11,212 bases of DNA from Syntrophaceae bacterium UBA1411 (GTDB lineage Bacteria; Desulfobacterota; Syntrophia; Syntrophales; Smithellaceae). This document shows positions 1 to 6,786 of this stretch, one piece after another. The stretch covers positions 1 through 11,212 of the forward strand of contig DBPV01000065.1 of NCBI GenBank assembly GCA_002304995.1. Direction: 5' to 3'. The notes beneath the pieces are model-generated. The model did no database searches, was not told the origin of the DNA, and worked only from the letters and a program-made list of their open reading frames with translations. The stretch's first letter is position 1, and each line of letters opens with the position of its first letter. Both the position numbers and the translations under genes were made by a program.

Positions 1-80
1 CGGGGCTCCAGCACCCATTCCCATTTTTTGGTGCCGAACCGGATGACGATGCGGTCTCTCTTTAATTCCAGATCTACCAT
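1..80 (-). CDS. Partial gene after livH, probably LivM-type permease (N-terminus only)
   Basis: Only the first 26 codons are visible, running off the left edge. The protein begins MVDLELKRDR and is hydrophilic so far, with no membrane segment yet. The start is supported by AAGGAG about 8 nt upstream and by coupling to livH: the ATG overlaps the livH stop codon in the string ATGGTAG, so the genes share 7 nt. In Liv operons the gene after livH is usually livM, the second membrane permease, and a short charged N-terminal tail is compatible with that. Identity is inferred from position only; another Liv component is possible. Confidence 0.6.
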   Translation of the reverse strand, partial: MVDLELKRDRIVIRFGTKKWEWVLEP

Positions 81-949
81 AGCGATTCACTCCTTGCTAA
101 ACCCTGAGGTCGTATAACCAGTATGACCATGACAAGAATCAGCGCCGACAAATTCATGAAACGCGGCTCTCCGAGGACGAAACACACAAAGGCGTGGGCC
201 AAACCGATCAGAAAACTGGCGATGATCGTGCCTTTGATATTGCCCAGTCCGCCCAGGACCGCGACAAGAATCGCGGTAACCATGTACATCCACCCCATTC
301 CCGGCTCGACCGACCAGACCGGCGCGACGATGAGCATTCCGATGATGACCGGCAAAAGAACGATCATCATCGTGAACATGTAAAGGGTTTCAACGTTGAT
401 GCCGACGATTTTCGACGAGTAAATGTCCTGCGACAGAGCCCGGATGGCCATGCCGGTTTTTGTCTTGAGAAAAAACAGGACGAAGGCGGCGGTCATCGCC
501 AGGGCGATGAAGGAGCCGATCATGAGCTGCTTGGGCACCACGGCTTCGCCGATTTGATAAGTGCCTTCCGCAAGCGTCGTCTCCAGATAGACGCCCGCCT
601 GGATCGGATAAAAGTAGTTGGCCGCCTGCTCGACGATCAGCGCCACCAGCAAGAGCGCCGTGAGCAAAACGTCCTCGGTGGCAAGGTATTTTTTAATCAT
701 TCCTTTGTAGATGAGGATGGCCACGATAAACTGAATCAGGATCATGCCCAGAATGGAGGGGATAAGCGGCCATTCCAGCGTCATCATGAGCATCCAGGTG
801 CCGTAAACCGTCAGCGGGAAGATGTAGGCGTACCCGAGATGAAAAATCCTCAGCACGCCGCAGATCAGGGAAAACCCCAGGGCAATGAGAAGGTAAATGG
901 ACCCCATCACAAAAGCAAACACGACCACGTTCTGAATATACGACCACAT
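74..949 (-). CDS. livH: LivH-type branched-chain amino acid ABC transporter permease
   Basis: Inner-membrane permease (291 aa, the usual length) of a high-affinity ABC importer for branched-chain amino acids or related carboxylates. It works with LivM, the LivG/LivF ATPases and a periplasmic binding protein. The sequence is almost entirely hydrophobic segments. A cytoplasmic loop at residues 166-186 (GMAIRALSQD...VGIN) matches the EAA-like ATPase-contact loop of this family. GGLGNIKG at 233-240 and RPQGL at 280-284 are typical LivH signatures. The ATG at 949 is preceded by a GAGGGTGG-type ribosome binding site. Its stop overlaps the next gene's start, indicating an operon that continues off the left edge. 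No binding protein is seen here, so the substrate cannot be assigned. In anaerobic degraders such permeases are often paired with acyl-CoA genes, but that is context only. Confidence 0.9.
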   Translation of the reverse strand: MWSYIQNVVVFAFVMGSIYLLIALGFSLICGVLRIFHLGYAYIFPLTVYGTWMLMMTLEWPLIPSILGMILIQFIVAILIYKGMIKKYLATEDVLLTALLLVALIVEQAANYFYPIQAGVYLETTLAEGTYQIGEAVVPKQLMIGSFIALAMTAAFVLFFLKTKTGMAIRALSQDIYSSKIVGINVETLYMFTMMIVLLPVIIGMLIVAPVWSVEPGMGWMYMVTAILVAVLGGLGNIKGTIIASFLIGLAHAFVCFVLGEPRFMNLSALILVMVILVIRPQGLARSESLW

Positions 950-1043
950 GCTGATCCACCCTCAATGATGAAATTTTTTCAAAACAACCATTCGTCAAGG
1001 TCACCGCGGAAAGCGGAAACCCCTGCTCGCACTTTTAACAAGC

Positions 1044-1064
1044 GCTGGATGCCGGATATCCAGC
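1044..1064. repeat. Short hairpin, 7-bp perfect stem
   Basis: GCTGGAT (1044-1050) and ATCCAGC (1058-1064) are perfect inverted repeats around the 7-nt loop GCCGGAT. No T-tract follows on either strand, so it is not an obvious terminator. It lies about 95 nt upstream of livH and could be a leader structure or a small dispersed palindrome. Confidence 0.4.
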
Positions 1065-1185
1065 CTGCCTGGTACAAACCAAAAAACGGAATGCCGAAGA
1101 CAGCAGGTCCATCTGTTGTCGAAAAAACTCAAAAACCGAAGGGGCGTATGTGTGGAAAAACAAACTTTGTCTGAGAGTCAGAATT

Positions 1186-1202
1186 AAACTGTCGGTCAGT
1201 TT
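1186..1202. promoter_or_regulatory. Operator-like inverted repeat upstream of livH
   Basis: AAACTG and CAGTTT form a perfect 6-bp inverted repeat separated by TCGGT. Its length and the core TCGGTCAG / CTGACCGA resemble operators of TetR-family regulators that control fatty-acid and acyl-CoA genes. It lies about 240 nt upstream of livH on the minus strand. No regulator gene is in the window, so regulator and function are inferred. Confidence 0.35.
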
Positions 1203-1403
1203 CGGGTCATTGGTGGAAAGTGATAAAAGGATTTTTTCATCGGTGATCGGTTGAAGCGAAAATGTTACCGCTGACACCATGCCTCCAAAGCGTTCAGATG
1301 GTCAATCTGTTCCATCGTCAGGAAAACCGTGTGGAGGAGACTTCCAGAATGCGGCTTTCAAGGATCGTGTGCTTTTCAGCTGCTTTGTGCTTCACCTGTA
1401 GCA

Positions 1404-1431
1404 CCTTGCGTCGCAGCGAAGCAATGCAAGG
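1404..1431. repeat. Imperfect hairpin downstream of the DUF3343 gene
   Basis: CCTTGC (1404-1409) pairs with GCAAGG (1426-1431), and further partial pairing inside (GC/GC next to the loop) lengthens the stem. It lies about 50 nt past the DUF3343 stop on the minus strand. No run of T follows on that strand, so an intrinsic terminator is doubtful; it could still shape the 3' end of the cassette transcript. Confidence 0.35.
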
Positions 1432-1480
1432 TTAGCATGTTTATTAGGCCAGGACGATTATTTTGTCAACGAAAAAATTT

Positions 1481-1714
1481 TTATTTTTCAAGAGGAGCGA
1501 TATTAAAGTAATCCAGCCGGCCCGCGAGGACGCCTGCCGCGCGCTCGCCGTCCGCGGCAGCAATGCGCAGGCAGACGCCGCAGTCCGAGCTCAATTGTCG
1601 CGGTACCGGAATGAGCTTGCACCGGATGCCGGCGGCTTTGAGGATTTTTTCGGCGCGCAGCGCGTGGCTGACGGATTCCAGGAGAATAACCGCGTGGGAT
1701 TCGGAACCGCTCAT
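1481..1714 (-). CDS. DUF3343 family protein (putative Se/S carrier-like)
   Basis: Small soluble protein, 77 aa, of the DUF3343 family (Pfam 'putative Se/S carrier-like'). Supporting features are the N-terminal beta strand with HALRAEKILK, the central LIPVPRQLSSDCGVCLRI (residues 35-51) typical of the family, and Cys32, Cys45 and Cys48. The paired cysteines in DCGVC could hold a persulfide or perselenide; this is an inference, as the family has no firmly established activity. The ATG at 1714 is 10 nt after the stop of the cysteine desulfurase gene, with AAAGGA inside that gene's end as ribosome binding site, so translation is probably coupled. It is the last gene of the yedE-tusA-desulfurase-DUF3343 cassette. 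DUF3343 genes are known to co-occur with YedF, YedE and class V aminotransferases in selenium-utilising genomes. Confidence 0.8.
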   Translation of the reverse strand: MSGSESHAVILLESVSHALRAEKILKAAGIRCKLIPVPRQLSSDCGVCLRIAAADGERAAGVLAGRLDYFNIAPLEK

Positions 1715-1724
1715 CGAAAACAGG

Positions 1725-2879
1725 TCATCCTTTCAGGAGATCGCGGATCGCCTCCGCAGCCGCGTCGGCGTCTCCGGGTGCATTGAAAAAGCCGAAACTG
1801 AAGCGGACGGTTCCCTGCGGAAAAGTACCGAGCGTCCTGTGGGCCGCCGGCGCGCAGTGCAGTCCCGGCCGGCACAAGATCCCACATTCTTCCTCAAAGT
1901 ACAGCGCAGCGTCCGACGGTGTGACGTTCCTGACGTTGAAAGACACGACGGCGGTTTGCCGATCCGCTTCGGCCGGTCCGTAAACCGTTACATCCGGACA
2001 CCCCTCCATCCGCTGCAGAAAGGCTGCCGTGATCAATTTTTCTTTTTCCCGAATGGCGCGCAGAGATTGCCCGACAATGAACTGCACTCCCGCACAAAGC
2101 CCGGCAAATCCCAGCGCATTGGGCGTACCGCTTTCATACTTGTCCGGCAGAAAATCCGGCTGGATTTCAAATTCCGACCGGCTGCCGGTACCGCCCATCA
2201 TGAGGGGCGCGATCCTTTTTTCCAAACCCCTGCGGATATAAAGGGCGCCTGTTCCCTGCGGGCCGAAAAGCGATTTGTGGCCCGTGACGGCCAGTAAATC
2301 AATGTTCATGTCTTCAACGTCGATGGGCAGCGCGCCGGCGGTCTGCGCCGCATCGACGCAAAACATCACGCCGTCTCTTTGCCGCACCATCCGGCCGACC
2401 TCTGCCACCGGCTGGATCGTTCCGGTGACGTTGGAGGCGTGTGTCATCACGACCAGTTTCGTGTTTTTCCGAAGCGCCTTTTGAAGATCGGCGGGATCGA
2501 GGTCTCCCTGCGGCGAACATTCAATGACGGACAGGTCAACGCCGCGCGACGCCAGATAGCGCAGCGGCCGCATGACAGAGTTGTGCTCCATGCCGGTGGT
2601 CACCACGTGGTCGCCGGGCGCCAGCGCTCCCAGGAGAACAATGTTGAGCGCTTCGGTGGAATTTTTTGTGAGCACGACGGAAAGCGGATCATCGATGTTG
2701 AAAAGGCCGGCCAGCGCCTCGCGGGCTTCATACATCACCCGCCCCGCATCGATCGATCGCCCGTGTCCCGAACGTCCGGGATTCGCTCCGATGTCCCGCT
2801 GAAAGGAATTCATCGCCTCCATCATCCCGGGCGGTTTCGGAAAGGAAGTCGCCGCATTGTCCAGATAAATCGTTTTCAT
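1725..2879 (-). CDS. Cysteine desulfurase family protein (class V aminotransferase, EF2568-like)
   Basis: PLP enzyme expected to take sulfur from cysteine, or selenium from selenocysteine, as an enzyme-bound persulfide/selenide for transfer to a carrier. Length 384 aa, typical of the subfamily. Seen in the protein: DNAATSFPKP at 7-16, cofactor residues EHNS at 98-101 and VDAAQ at 175-179, Schiff-base lysine in TGHKSLFGPQGTG (Lys202), ESGTPN at 249-254, and the loop RPGLHCAPAAH with likely catalytic Cys342. That loop resembles group II desulfurases (SufS/CsdA) and the TIGR01977 set named after Enterococcus EF2568, which lies in a selenium locus. The ATG at 2879 has only a weak G-rich site upstream. 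The DUF3343 gene follows 10 nt later and tusA precedes it by 78 nt, which suggests TusA as sulfur or selenium acceptor (inference). Confidence 0.85.
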   Translation of the reverse strand: MKTIYLDNAATSFPKPPGMMEAMNSFQRDIGANPGRSGHGRSIDAGRVMYEAREALAGLFNIDDPLSVVLTKNSTEALNIVLLGALAPGDHVVTTGMEHNSVMRPLRYLASRGVDLSVIECSPQGDLDPADLQKALRKNTKLVVMTHASNVTGTIQPVAEVGRMVRQRDGVMFCVDAAQTAGALPIDVEDMNIDLLAVTGHKSLFGPQGTGALYIRRGLEKRIAPLMMGGTGSRSEFEIQPDFLPDKYESGTPNALGFAGLCAGVQFIVGQSLRAIREKEKLITAAFLQRMEGCPDVTVYGPAEADRQTAVVSFNVRNVTPSDAALYFEEECGILCRPGLHCAPAAHRTLGTFPQGTVRFSFGFFNAPGDADAAAEAIRDLLKG

Positions 2880-2957
2880 ACGTCAAAAACGCTTACCCCC
2901 GATAGCGCATTCACGTCAAGCGTAGATCGGGATCAAATAAGAATTTTCAATCCGCCA
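2880..2957. other. 78-nt spacer between tusA and the desulfurase gene
   Basis: This is the longest gap inside the minus-strand cassette. It contains the short inverted repeat CCCGAT (2898-2903) / ATCGGG (2926-2931), a weak stem-loop with no T-run. It is too short to hold the DsrE-like second domain normally found in YedF, and I see no remnant of one. Confidence 0.4.
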
Positions 2958-3173
2958 TCAGATCCTGGTGGTGGCGATAACGATATCGTTTCCGTCCCTG
3001 CGGACCTCCGCTTTCAGGCCGCGGCGTGCGGCCAGGCGCAAAACATTTTCTTTTGCCACTTCGTTATCCACCAGCACTTCCAAATCCGTGCTTCCCGCGG
3101 CGATGGCCCTGTCCACCAGAACCACCGGCTGCGGACAGGACAATCCTCTTGCATCGATCCGTTTTGTTGCCAT
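2958..3173 (-). CDS. TusA/SirA-like sulfurtransferase, single-domain YedF-type
   Basis: Small sulfur-carrier protein of 71 aa with the TusA fold. The diagnostic motif is RGLSCPQPVV at residues 9-18, with the carrier Cys13 in CPxP. The rest (LEVLVDNEVAKENVLRLA) matches the N-terminal half of YedF-type proteins. The ATG at 3173 was chosen over an upstream start at 3236 because AAGGAGG lies 6 nt before it and the longer form would overlap yedE by 46 nt. The gene starts 17 nt after yedE ends. Full-length selenium-associated YedF usually carries a second, DsrE-like domain (around 190-200 aa total); that domain is absent here. It probably accepts persulfide or perselenide from the desulfurase encoded next to it (inference from known TusA biochemistry and from the neighbours). 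Confidence 0.87.
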   Translation of the reverse strand: MATKRIDARGLSCPQPVVLVDRAIAAGSTDLEVLVDNEVAKENVLRLAARRGLKAEVRRDGNDIVIATTRI

Positions 3174-3190
3174 GTTTTTCCTCCTTGTCT

Positions 3191-4270
3191 TCAGGCAGAC
3201 GCCTTGTCCCGCTGCGTAAATCCAATGACCAGACAAAAAATCAACCCGACGATCACCGCCGCTGGACCGAAGGCCGCCGGGCCTTTGGGGGAGCTGGCGA
3301 TGGCGAAGTTATGCGCCACCGCGGCGCCGGCGATCATGCCCAGAGCGAAGATCGCCGCGTCCATATCGCCTTCGCCGGACAGGAAAAGCTGCCGTCCGGG
3401 GCAGCCGCCGGCCAGAACAAACGCCAGCCCCGCGAGCGTCATGCCCAGAAAGTTCCAGACAAAACTGCTGTGCGCCACCGGCTGGCCTTCAAAACCGGGA
3501 GAAAACTGGCCGAGTATCAGATTGGCGGCAAACGCAAAAACGACGAGCGACGCGACGCCGCTGGCCAGATGAAAATCCCTGATCAGGATCAGATCGCGAA
3601 ATGCGCCCATCGTACAAAAGCGGCTGCGCTGCGCCAGCGCACCGATGACAAGGCCGGCGATCAGGCTTATCAGAAGGGGAGCGTGCTGCGCGCCGGGTCC
3701 CTTTACGCTGAAAAAGATCGGCCCTCCCGGTGCAAAAGGCACCCGGAACACCAGCAGGAGCAAAAGGCCGATCATCAGAGCCGGAAAAATCCAGCCGCTG
3801 GCTTTGCGCTGCGCATAGGACCGTCCGAGGCTGTAGCCGTTTTTTAAAAATAACGTGCCGATAAAAATGCCGAAAAACAGACCCAGCAAACCTAAAATGG
3901 CATTGCCGTCGCCGCCGGCCAGCCGCAGAAGCGCCCGCCAGGGGCAGCCCAGAAAAACCAGGGCGCCCAGCATGGCAAAGACACCGAGAAAAAAGCGGAC
4001 GAGCGGCGACGAACCGCCGCGCGGCCGATATTCGCCGGCCGCAAGCGCGGCCACAAAGGCGCCCAGGACGAATCCCATGATTTCCGGACGCAGGTACTGC
4101 ACAACGTCCGCCCGGTGCCACCCCAAAGCGCCGGCGATGTCCCGTTCAAAGCAGGCCACGCAAATGCCCATGTTGGGAGGATTGCCGAAATACTGCAGCA
4201 GGGCGGCGCCAACGCCGATCACCGCGCCGACGACAATCATGCCCGTCCGGCTTGCGAAAACATTTTTCAT
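3191..4270 (-). CDS. yedE: YedE family putative selenium/sulfur transporter
   Basis: Polytopic inner-membrane protein of 359 aa with the YeeE/YedE (Sulf_transp) fold, matching the length of the selenium-associated YedE subfamily. Hydrophobic segments span nearly the whole length. Conserved cysteine motifs are visible: GICVACF (35-41), FLGCPWR (107-112), RSRFCTMGAFRD (215-226) and AGGCPGRQLFLSGEGD (288-302). Cysteines of this kind line the path for thiosulfate in the related YeeE protein; for YedE a reduced selenium or sulfur species is presumed but unproven. The start at 4270 is supported by AGGAGGTG 4 nt upstream. It is the first gene of the cassette and is followed after 17 nt by tusA, so import and carrier loading are plausibly coupled. 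The upstream spacer must contain the cassette promoter, but I could not identify one with confidence. Confidence 0.9.
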   Translation of the reverse strand: MKNVFASRTGMIVVGAVIGVGAALLQYFGNPPNMGICVACFERDIAGALGWHRADVVQYLRPEIMGFVLGAFVAALAAGEYRPRGGSSPLVRFFLGVFAMLGALVFLGCPWRALLRLAGGDGNAILGLLGLFFGIFIGTLFLKNGYSLGRSYAQRKASGWIFPALMIGLLLLLVFRVPFAPGGPIFFSVKGPGAQHAPLLISLIAGLVIGALAQRSRFCTMGAFRDLILIRDFHLASGVASLVVFAFAANLILGQFSPGFEGQPVAHSSFVWNFLGMTLAGLAFVLAGGCPGRQLFLSGEGDMDAAIFALGMIAGAAVAHNFAIASSPKGPAAFGPAAVIVGLIFCLVIGFTQRDKASA

Positions 4271-4491
4271 TGCACACCTCCTGGGAAAATGAAGTGGGTT
4301 TCTCTTAGCAGCGGCCGGCGGAAAAAAGCAAATTCATAAGAGGAATAAAGTTATGGCAACTATAACTGAAAAGAATGGATGGGTTAAACGGGCAGAGCCC
4401 GCCGGAGCTGCCCGGCGGGCTCTTTTTCTTCAATGCCCCTCTCTGCAAAAGGAGGAGCGACGTCATTTTGTCGCGGTCGGCCGCCTGCGGC
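4271..4491. other. 221-nt spacer between acyl-CoA synthetase stop and yedE start
   Basis: Both flanking genes read on the minus strand, so the spacer should hold the synthetase 3' end and the yedE promoter. Next to the synthetase stop is the tight palindrome GGCCGC-CT-GCGGCC (4479-4492). The strongest element, however, is a plus-strand terminator at 4394-4430, preceded by a short plus-strand reading frame from 4353; both are listed separately. Confidence 0.6.
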
Positions 4492-4535
4492 CTATGCCGT
4501 GTAGAGCGCCTGCAGCTGATCGCCGTATTTCTTGA
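4353..4535 (+). other. Short plus-strand reading frame leading into a terminator; possible leader peptide or remnant
   Basis: An ATG at 4353 preceded by AGAGGA (8 nt gap) opens a 60-codon frame beginning MATITEKNGWVKRAEP. It runs straight through the terminator hairpin at 4394-4423 and into sequence antisense to the acyl-CoA synthetase gene, so the part past about codon 25 is unlikely to be a real protein. A start with ribosome binding site placed 40 nt before a GC-rich terminator resembles attenuator leader regions, and the peptide has one Trp codon. No plus-strand biosynthetic gene follows, so this is an orphan or relic, or part of a small RNA. No family is recognised. Confidence 0.3.
4394..4430 (+). 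terminator. Strong intrinsic terminator, plus-strand orientation
   Basis: AGAGCCCGCCGG (4394-4405) and CCGGCGGGCTCT (4412-4423) form a perfect 12-bp stem with loop AGCTGC, followed by TTTTTCTT on the plus strand. On the minus strand the hairpin is followed by GCCCGTTTAA, a poor T-tract, so it fits the neighbouring minus-strand genes badly. GGGCAG (4390-4395) can instead pair with CTGCCC (4408-4413), which would disrupt the terminator stem, as in an attenuator. It could also act as a partial terminator for the synthetase transcript. Confidence 0.75.
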
Positions 4536-6303
4536 CCACATTGAGCCGCTTGAGTTTCAGGGTCTGCGTGATCAGGCCGTTATCCACCGTGAAGTCTTCC
4601 GCAACAAACAGATACCGCTGCGGCACTTCGTATCCGCCGAACGTCTTGCGCAGATGCGCCGTGATATCGTTGGTGAGATAATCCGTGAGCGCCTTGTTTT
4701 TCAGAGACTCCTCCAGCGTGTCTTTCAAAAGCGGTTTGATGTTCGGATCCGCTTTCAGCGCATTGAAGTCGGGAACGACGATGGCCACGTTGTAGTCCTT
4801 TCCGTCGCCGTAGAGCATAATCTGGAGAATGTAGCGCAGGAGCTTGGCTTCGTTTTCGATGCCTTCCGGATGCACGTACTTGCCGTTGGCCAGTTTGTAT
4901 TCATCCTTGAAACGGCCGGTGATGTGCAGGAATCCGTCTTCGTCGAGCCAGCCGCGGTCGCCGGTGCGGATTCCGGGAAATCCGTTCCATTGATCCGGCA
5001 TCAGAATTTCCGCCGTCTGCTGCGGCTTATTATGGTAGCCCCGCATGACACAGGGACCGTATGCAATGATTTCTCCGTCGAGGCTGTCCTCGCCTGTCCG
5101 CGATTTGTCGATCACCACGTGCATGCCTGCGGCGGGCCTCCCGACCGTGCCGTACTTGTTGCCGTACTTCGGAGAGTTGACCGATATCGTCGGAGCGGTT
5201 TCCGTCATTCCGTAGCAGTCATAGGTGGGCTGGCCGATATCTTTGAAAAAGAGCGCGATTTCCGGCTTCAACAGCGCGCTGCCGGTCACAAAGAATTTCA
5301 GATTGCCGCCGAACACATTGCGCACCTGGGAGAAAACCAGCGCATCATAATCCTTAAACTCTTTTGTTTTTTCGGTCAGGTCGCGGTTTTTCACCGCTTC
5401 CGCCACCGCCGCGTCAAAAAACTGTTTTTTCACCGGATCGGCGCCGACGCCCTGCAAAATGGTGTCGTAAATCTTGTTGACGATGCGGGGCACGACGGAG
5501 AGGCCCGTGGGTTTGACTTCCTGGAAATTCTGAACCAGTTTTTCGAGCGATTCGGCAAAAGCGACGCCGCCGCCGCAATAGATATAGTTATGCAGGTCGG
5601 CGTTCTGGCCGAAGATATGCGCCCAGGGCAAAATGGCGACGACGTGCATGGTTTCATCCAGCGTGAAGGTATCGATGCTGGATTTCGCGCTCATGGACAT
5701 ATTGCCGTGCGTGAGCTCAACGCCCTTGGGATCGCCGGTCGTTCCGGAGGTGTAAATGATGCTGGACAGATCCGACCAGGTCAGTTTGAGGGAAGGCGCC
5801 GGATTTTGCCGGCCCTTTTCTTCGAGGGCTCTCAGAGAATTTTCACCCTCTCCGAAAATGACGAAGATGTCCTGCAATCCCGGAATACTGTTTTTGAAAT
5901 CCTTGATTTTTTCGTAGACGCCGGCATGCGCGACAAAAAGAAACTTCACCGCGGCATCTTTAACGATGTATTCGATGACTTTCGGCATTTCCTGAAGATA
6001 CATGGGAACGAAAACGCCGCCCAGACCGTGCACCGCCTGCTCGCAGATAAACCATTCCTGGCAATTGTGAAGAATAACGCCTACGGAGTCTCCTTTGGAT
6101 AAGCCGAGCTGCTTCAGGGCGCCGCGGAGATTGTTGACCCGGTCGGCCACCTGCCTGTAGGTCGACCATTCATACTTTCCGGATGCCGGATTTTTGGTGC
6201 CGAAAAGCCTGTTGTTGCCGTATTTGGCCACGCTCTGTTCAAACAAATCTACCAGGTTGTTGGGATTGCCGTACACTTCGTCAATGTTTACTTCATTAGC
6301 CAT
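4492..6303 (-). CDS. Long-chain acyl-CoA synthetase (AMP-forming, FAA1/COG1022 type)
   Basis: Activates a carboxylic acid to its CoA thioester with ATP through an acyl-adenylate; a cytoplasmic or peripheral membrane enzyme. Length 603 aa, normal for bacterial FAA1-like synthetases. Motifs in order: P-loop YTSGTTGDPKG (184-194), substrate region LPWAHIFGQ (225-233), YGMTET (364-369), RTGDRGWLDEDGF (446-458), hinge GRFKDEYKLANGKYVHPEGIE (463-483) and the C-terminal lysine in TQTLKLKR (Lys583). All are intact. The ATG at 6303 has GAGGTG 4 nt upstream. It is transcribed away from the thiolase and alone, with large gaps on both sides and its own likely promoter at 6323-6352. Chain-length preference cannot be read from the sequence; fatty, aromatic or alicyclic acids are possible in anaerobic degraders. 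Confidence 0.92.
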   Translation of the reverse strand: MANEVNIDEVYGNPNNLVDLFEQSVAKYGNNRLFGTKNPASGKYEWSTYRQVADRVNNLRGALKQLGLSKGDSVGVILHNCQEWFICEQAVHGLGGVFVPMYLQEMPKVIEYIVKDAAVKFLFVAHAGVYEKIKDFKNSIPGLQDIFVIFGEGENSLRALEEKGRQNPAPSLKLTWSDLSSIIYTSGTTGDPKGVELTHGNMSMSAKSSIDTFTLDETMHVVAILPWAHIFGQNADLHNYIYCGGGVAFAESLEKLVQNFQEVKPTGLSVVPRIVNKIYDTILQGVGADPVKKQFFDAAVAEAVKNRDLTEKTKEFKDYDALVFSQVRNVFGGNLKFFVTGSALLKPEIALFFKDIGQPTYDCYGMTETAPTISVNSPKYGNKYGTVGRPAAGMHVVIDKSRTGEDSLDGEIIAYGPCVMRGYHNKPQQTAEILMPDQWNGFPGIRTGDRGWLDEDGFLHITGRFKDEYKLANGKYVHPEGIENEAKLLRYILQIMLYGDGKDYNVAIVVPDFNALKADPNIKPLLKDTLEESLKNKALTDYLTNDITAHLRKTFGGYEVPQRYLFVAEDFTVDNGLITQTLKLKRLNVVKKYGDQLQALYTA

Positions 6304-6322
6304 AATTCACCTCGCTTAAAGA

Positions 6323-6352
6323 ATTATATCTTCCCAGATAACTCCCCGGGGA
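6323..6352 (-). promoter_or_regulatory. Probable acyl-CoA synthetase promoter with overlapping palindrome
   Basis: On the minus strand a perfect TATAAT (6328-6323) lies about 20 nt before the synthetase ATG. No TTGACA-like -35 box exists; instead the perfect palindrome TCCCCGGGGA (6343-6352) is centred where the -35 box should be. This suggests an activator- or repressor-controlled promoter with a very short leader. The palindrome could also be chance. Confidence 0.45.
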
Positions 6353-6558
6353 AAATGACCCGTCTGATTTCGGCGCGGAAACGCAGAATTTTCCCGCATG
6401 AACACACCCATCGTTACCGTCCTGCAAACGATGTGATCCGTCATGAGCGGAAACTGCGCCCCGGAATCTGCCAACCTTTTAATTTTATGTAAAAAAGTGC
6501 TGTATCCCCTTTTTCGGGGCGCAGTATAGGGAAAATCATTAAGTACGTCAATGGAATA

Positions 6559-6786
6559 TTGCTCTTGGCACAAATATTTCCGGACGGCATGATCGTCATC
6601 GACCAGGCGCGCATGGATTACATCGCCCATGTTCTGAACAACAAGAAGCTGATGGAAGGCATAATCGGCATCGCCAATATCGCCGACCTGCCGCTGCCCG
6701 CTTCCATCGGTTTTGCAAGACGAGAGACCCGGAAAATTGCCGCTGGCTCCCCGTCCAGTAGGACGCCGATTGTTGCAACACCCTAA
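6559..6786 (+). pseudogene. Orphan short reading frame, probable gene remnant or small protein
   Basis: A 75-codon frame, nominal start TTG at 6559; the next ATG is at 6589. Codons from about 6589 to 6715 look truly coding: third positions are mostly C or G, and the peptide MIVIDQARMDYIAHVLNNKK followed by LMEGIIGIANIADLPLPASIG looks like a folded protein segment. The last 20 or so residues look random. The stop TAA overlaps the left arm of a strong hairpin terminator, as expected for a real 3' end. There is no good ribosome binding site, and the frame stays open upstream past 6520 without a clear start. I recognise no family. It may be the 3' part of a gene truncated by deletion. Confidence 0.4.

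Larger units (their letters stand above)
950..1480. other. 531-nt intergenic region between livH and the DUF3343 gene
   Basis: Both flanking genes are on the minus strand, so this region must carry the end of the DUF3343 transcript and probably the liv promoter. I see no convincing complete gene. It holds an inverted repeat at 1186-1202 and hairpins at 1044-1064 and 1404-1431. Short coding-like stretches on the minus strand (1265-1315, encoding a peptide starting MEQIDHLNAL, and a different frame over 1035-1280) could be remnants of a decayed gene. A TTGACG box reads on the minus strand near position 1000, but no good -10 box accompanies it. Confidence 0.5.

Noticed and set aside
194..1174. 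326-codon plus-strand open frame over livH and the spacer
   Set aside because: Highly charged, His/Asp/Arg-rich translation typical of the antisense of a membrane protein gene; livH itself is clear.
2958..3236. Longer 92-codon version of the TusA-like protein
   Set aside because: The extra 21 residues overlap the end of yedE and lack a ribosome binding site; the start at 3173 has AAGGAGG at the right distance.
4375..6102. 575-codon plus-strand open frame opposite the acyl-CoA synthetase
   Set aside because: It is entirely antisense to a gene with every adenylate-forming motif intact, and its translation has no recognisable domain; long antisense frames are expected at this GC content.
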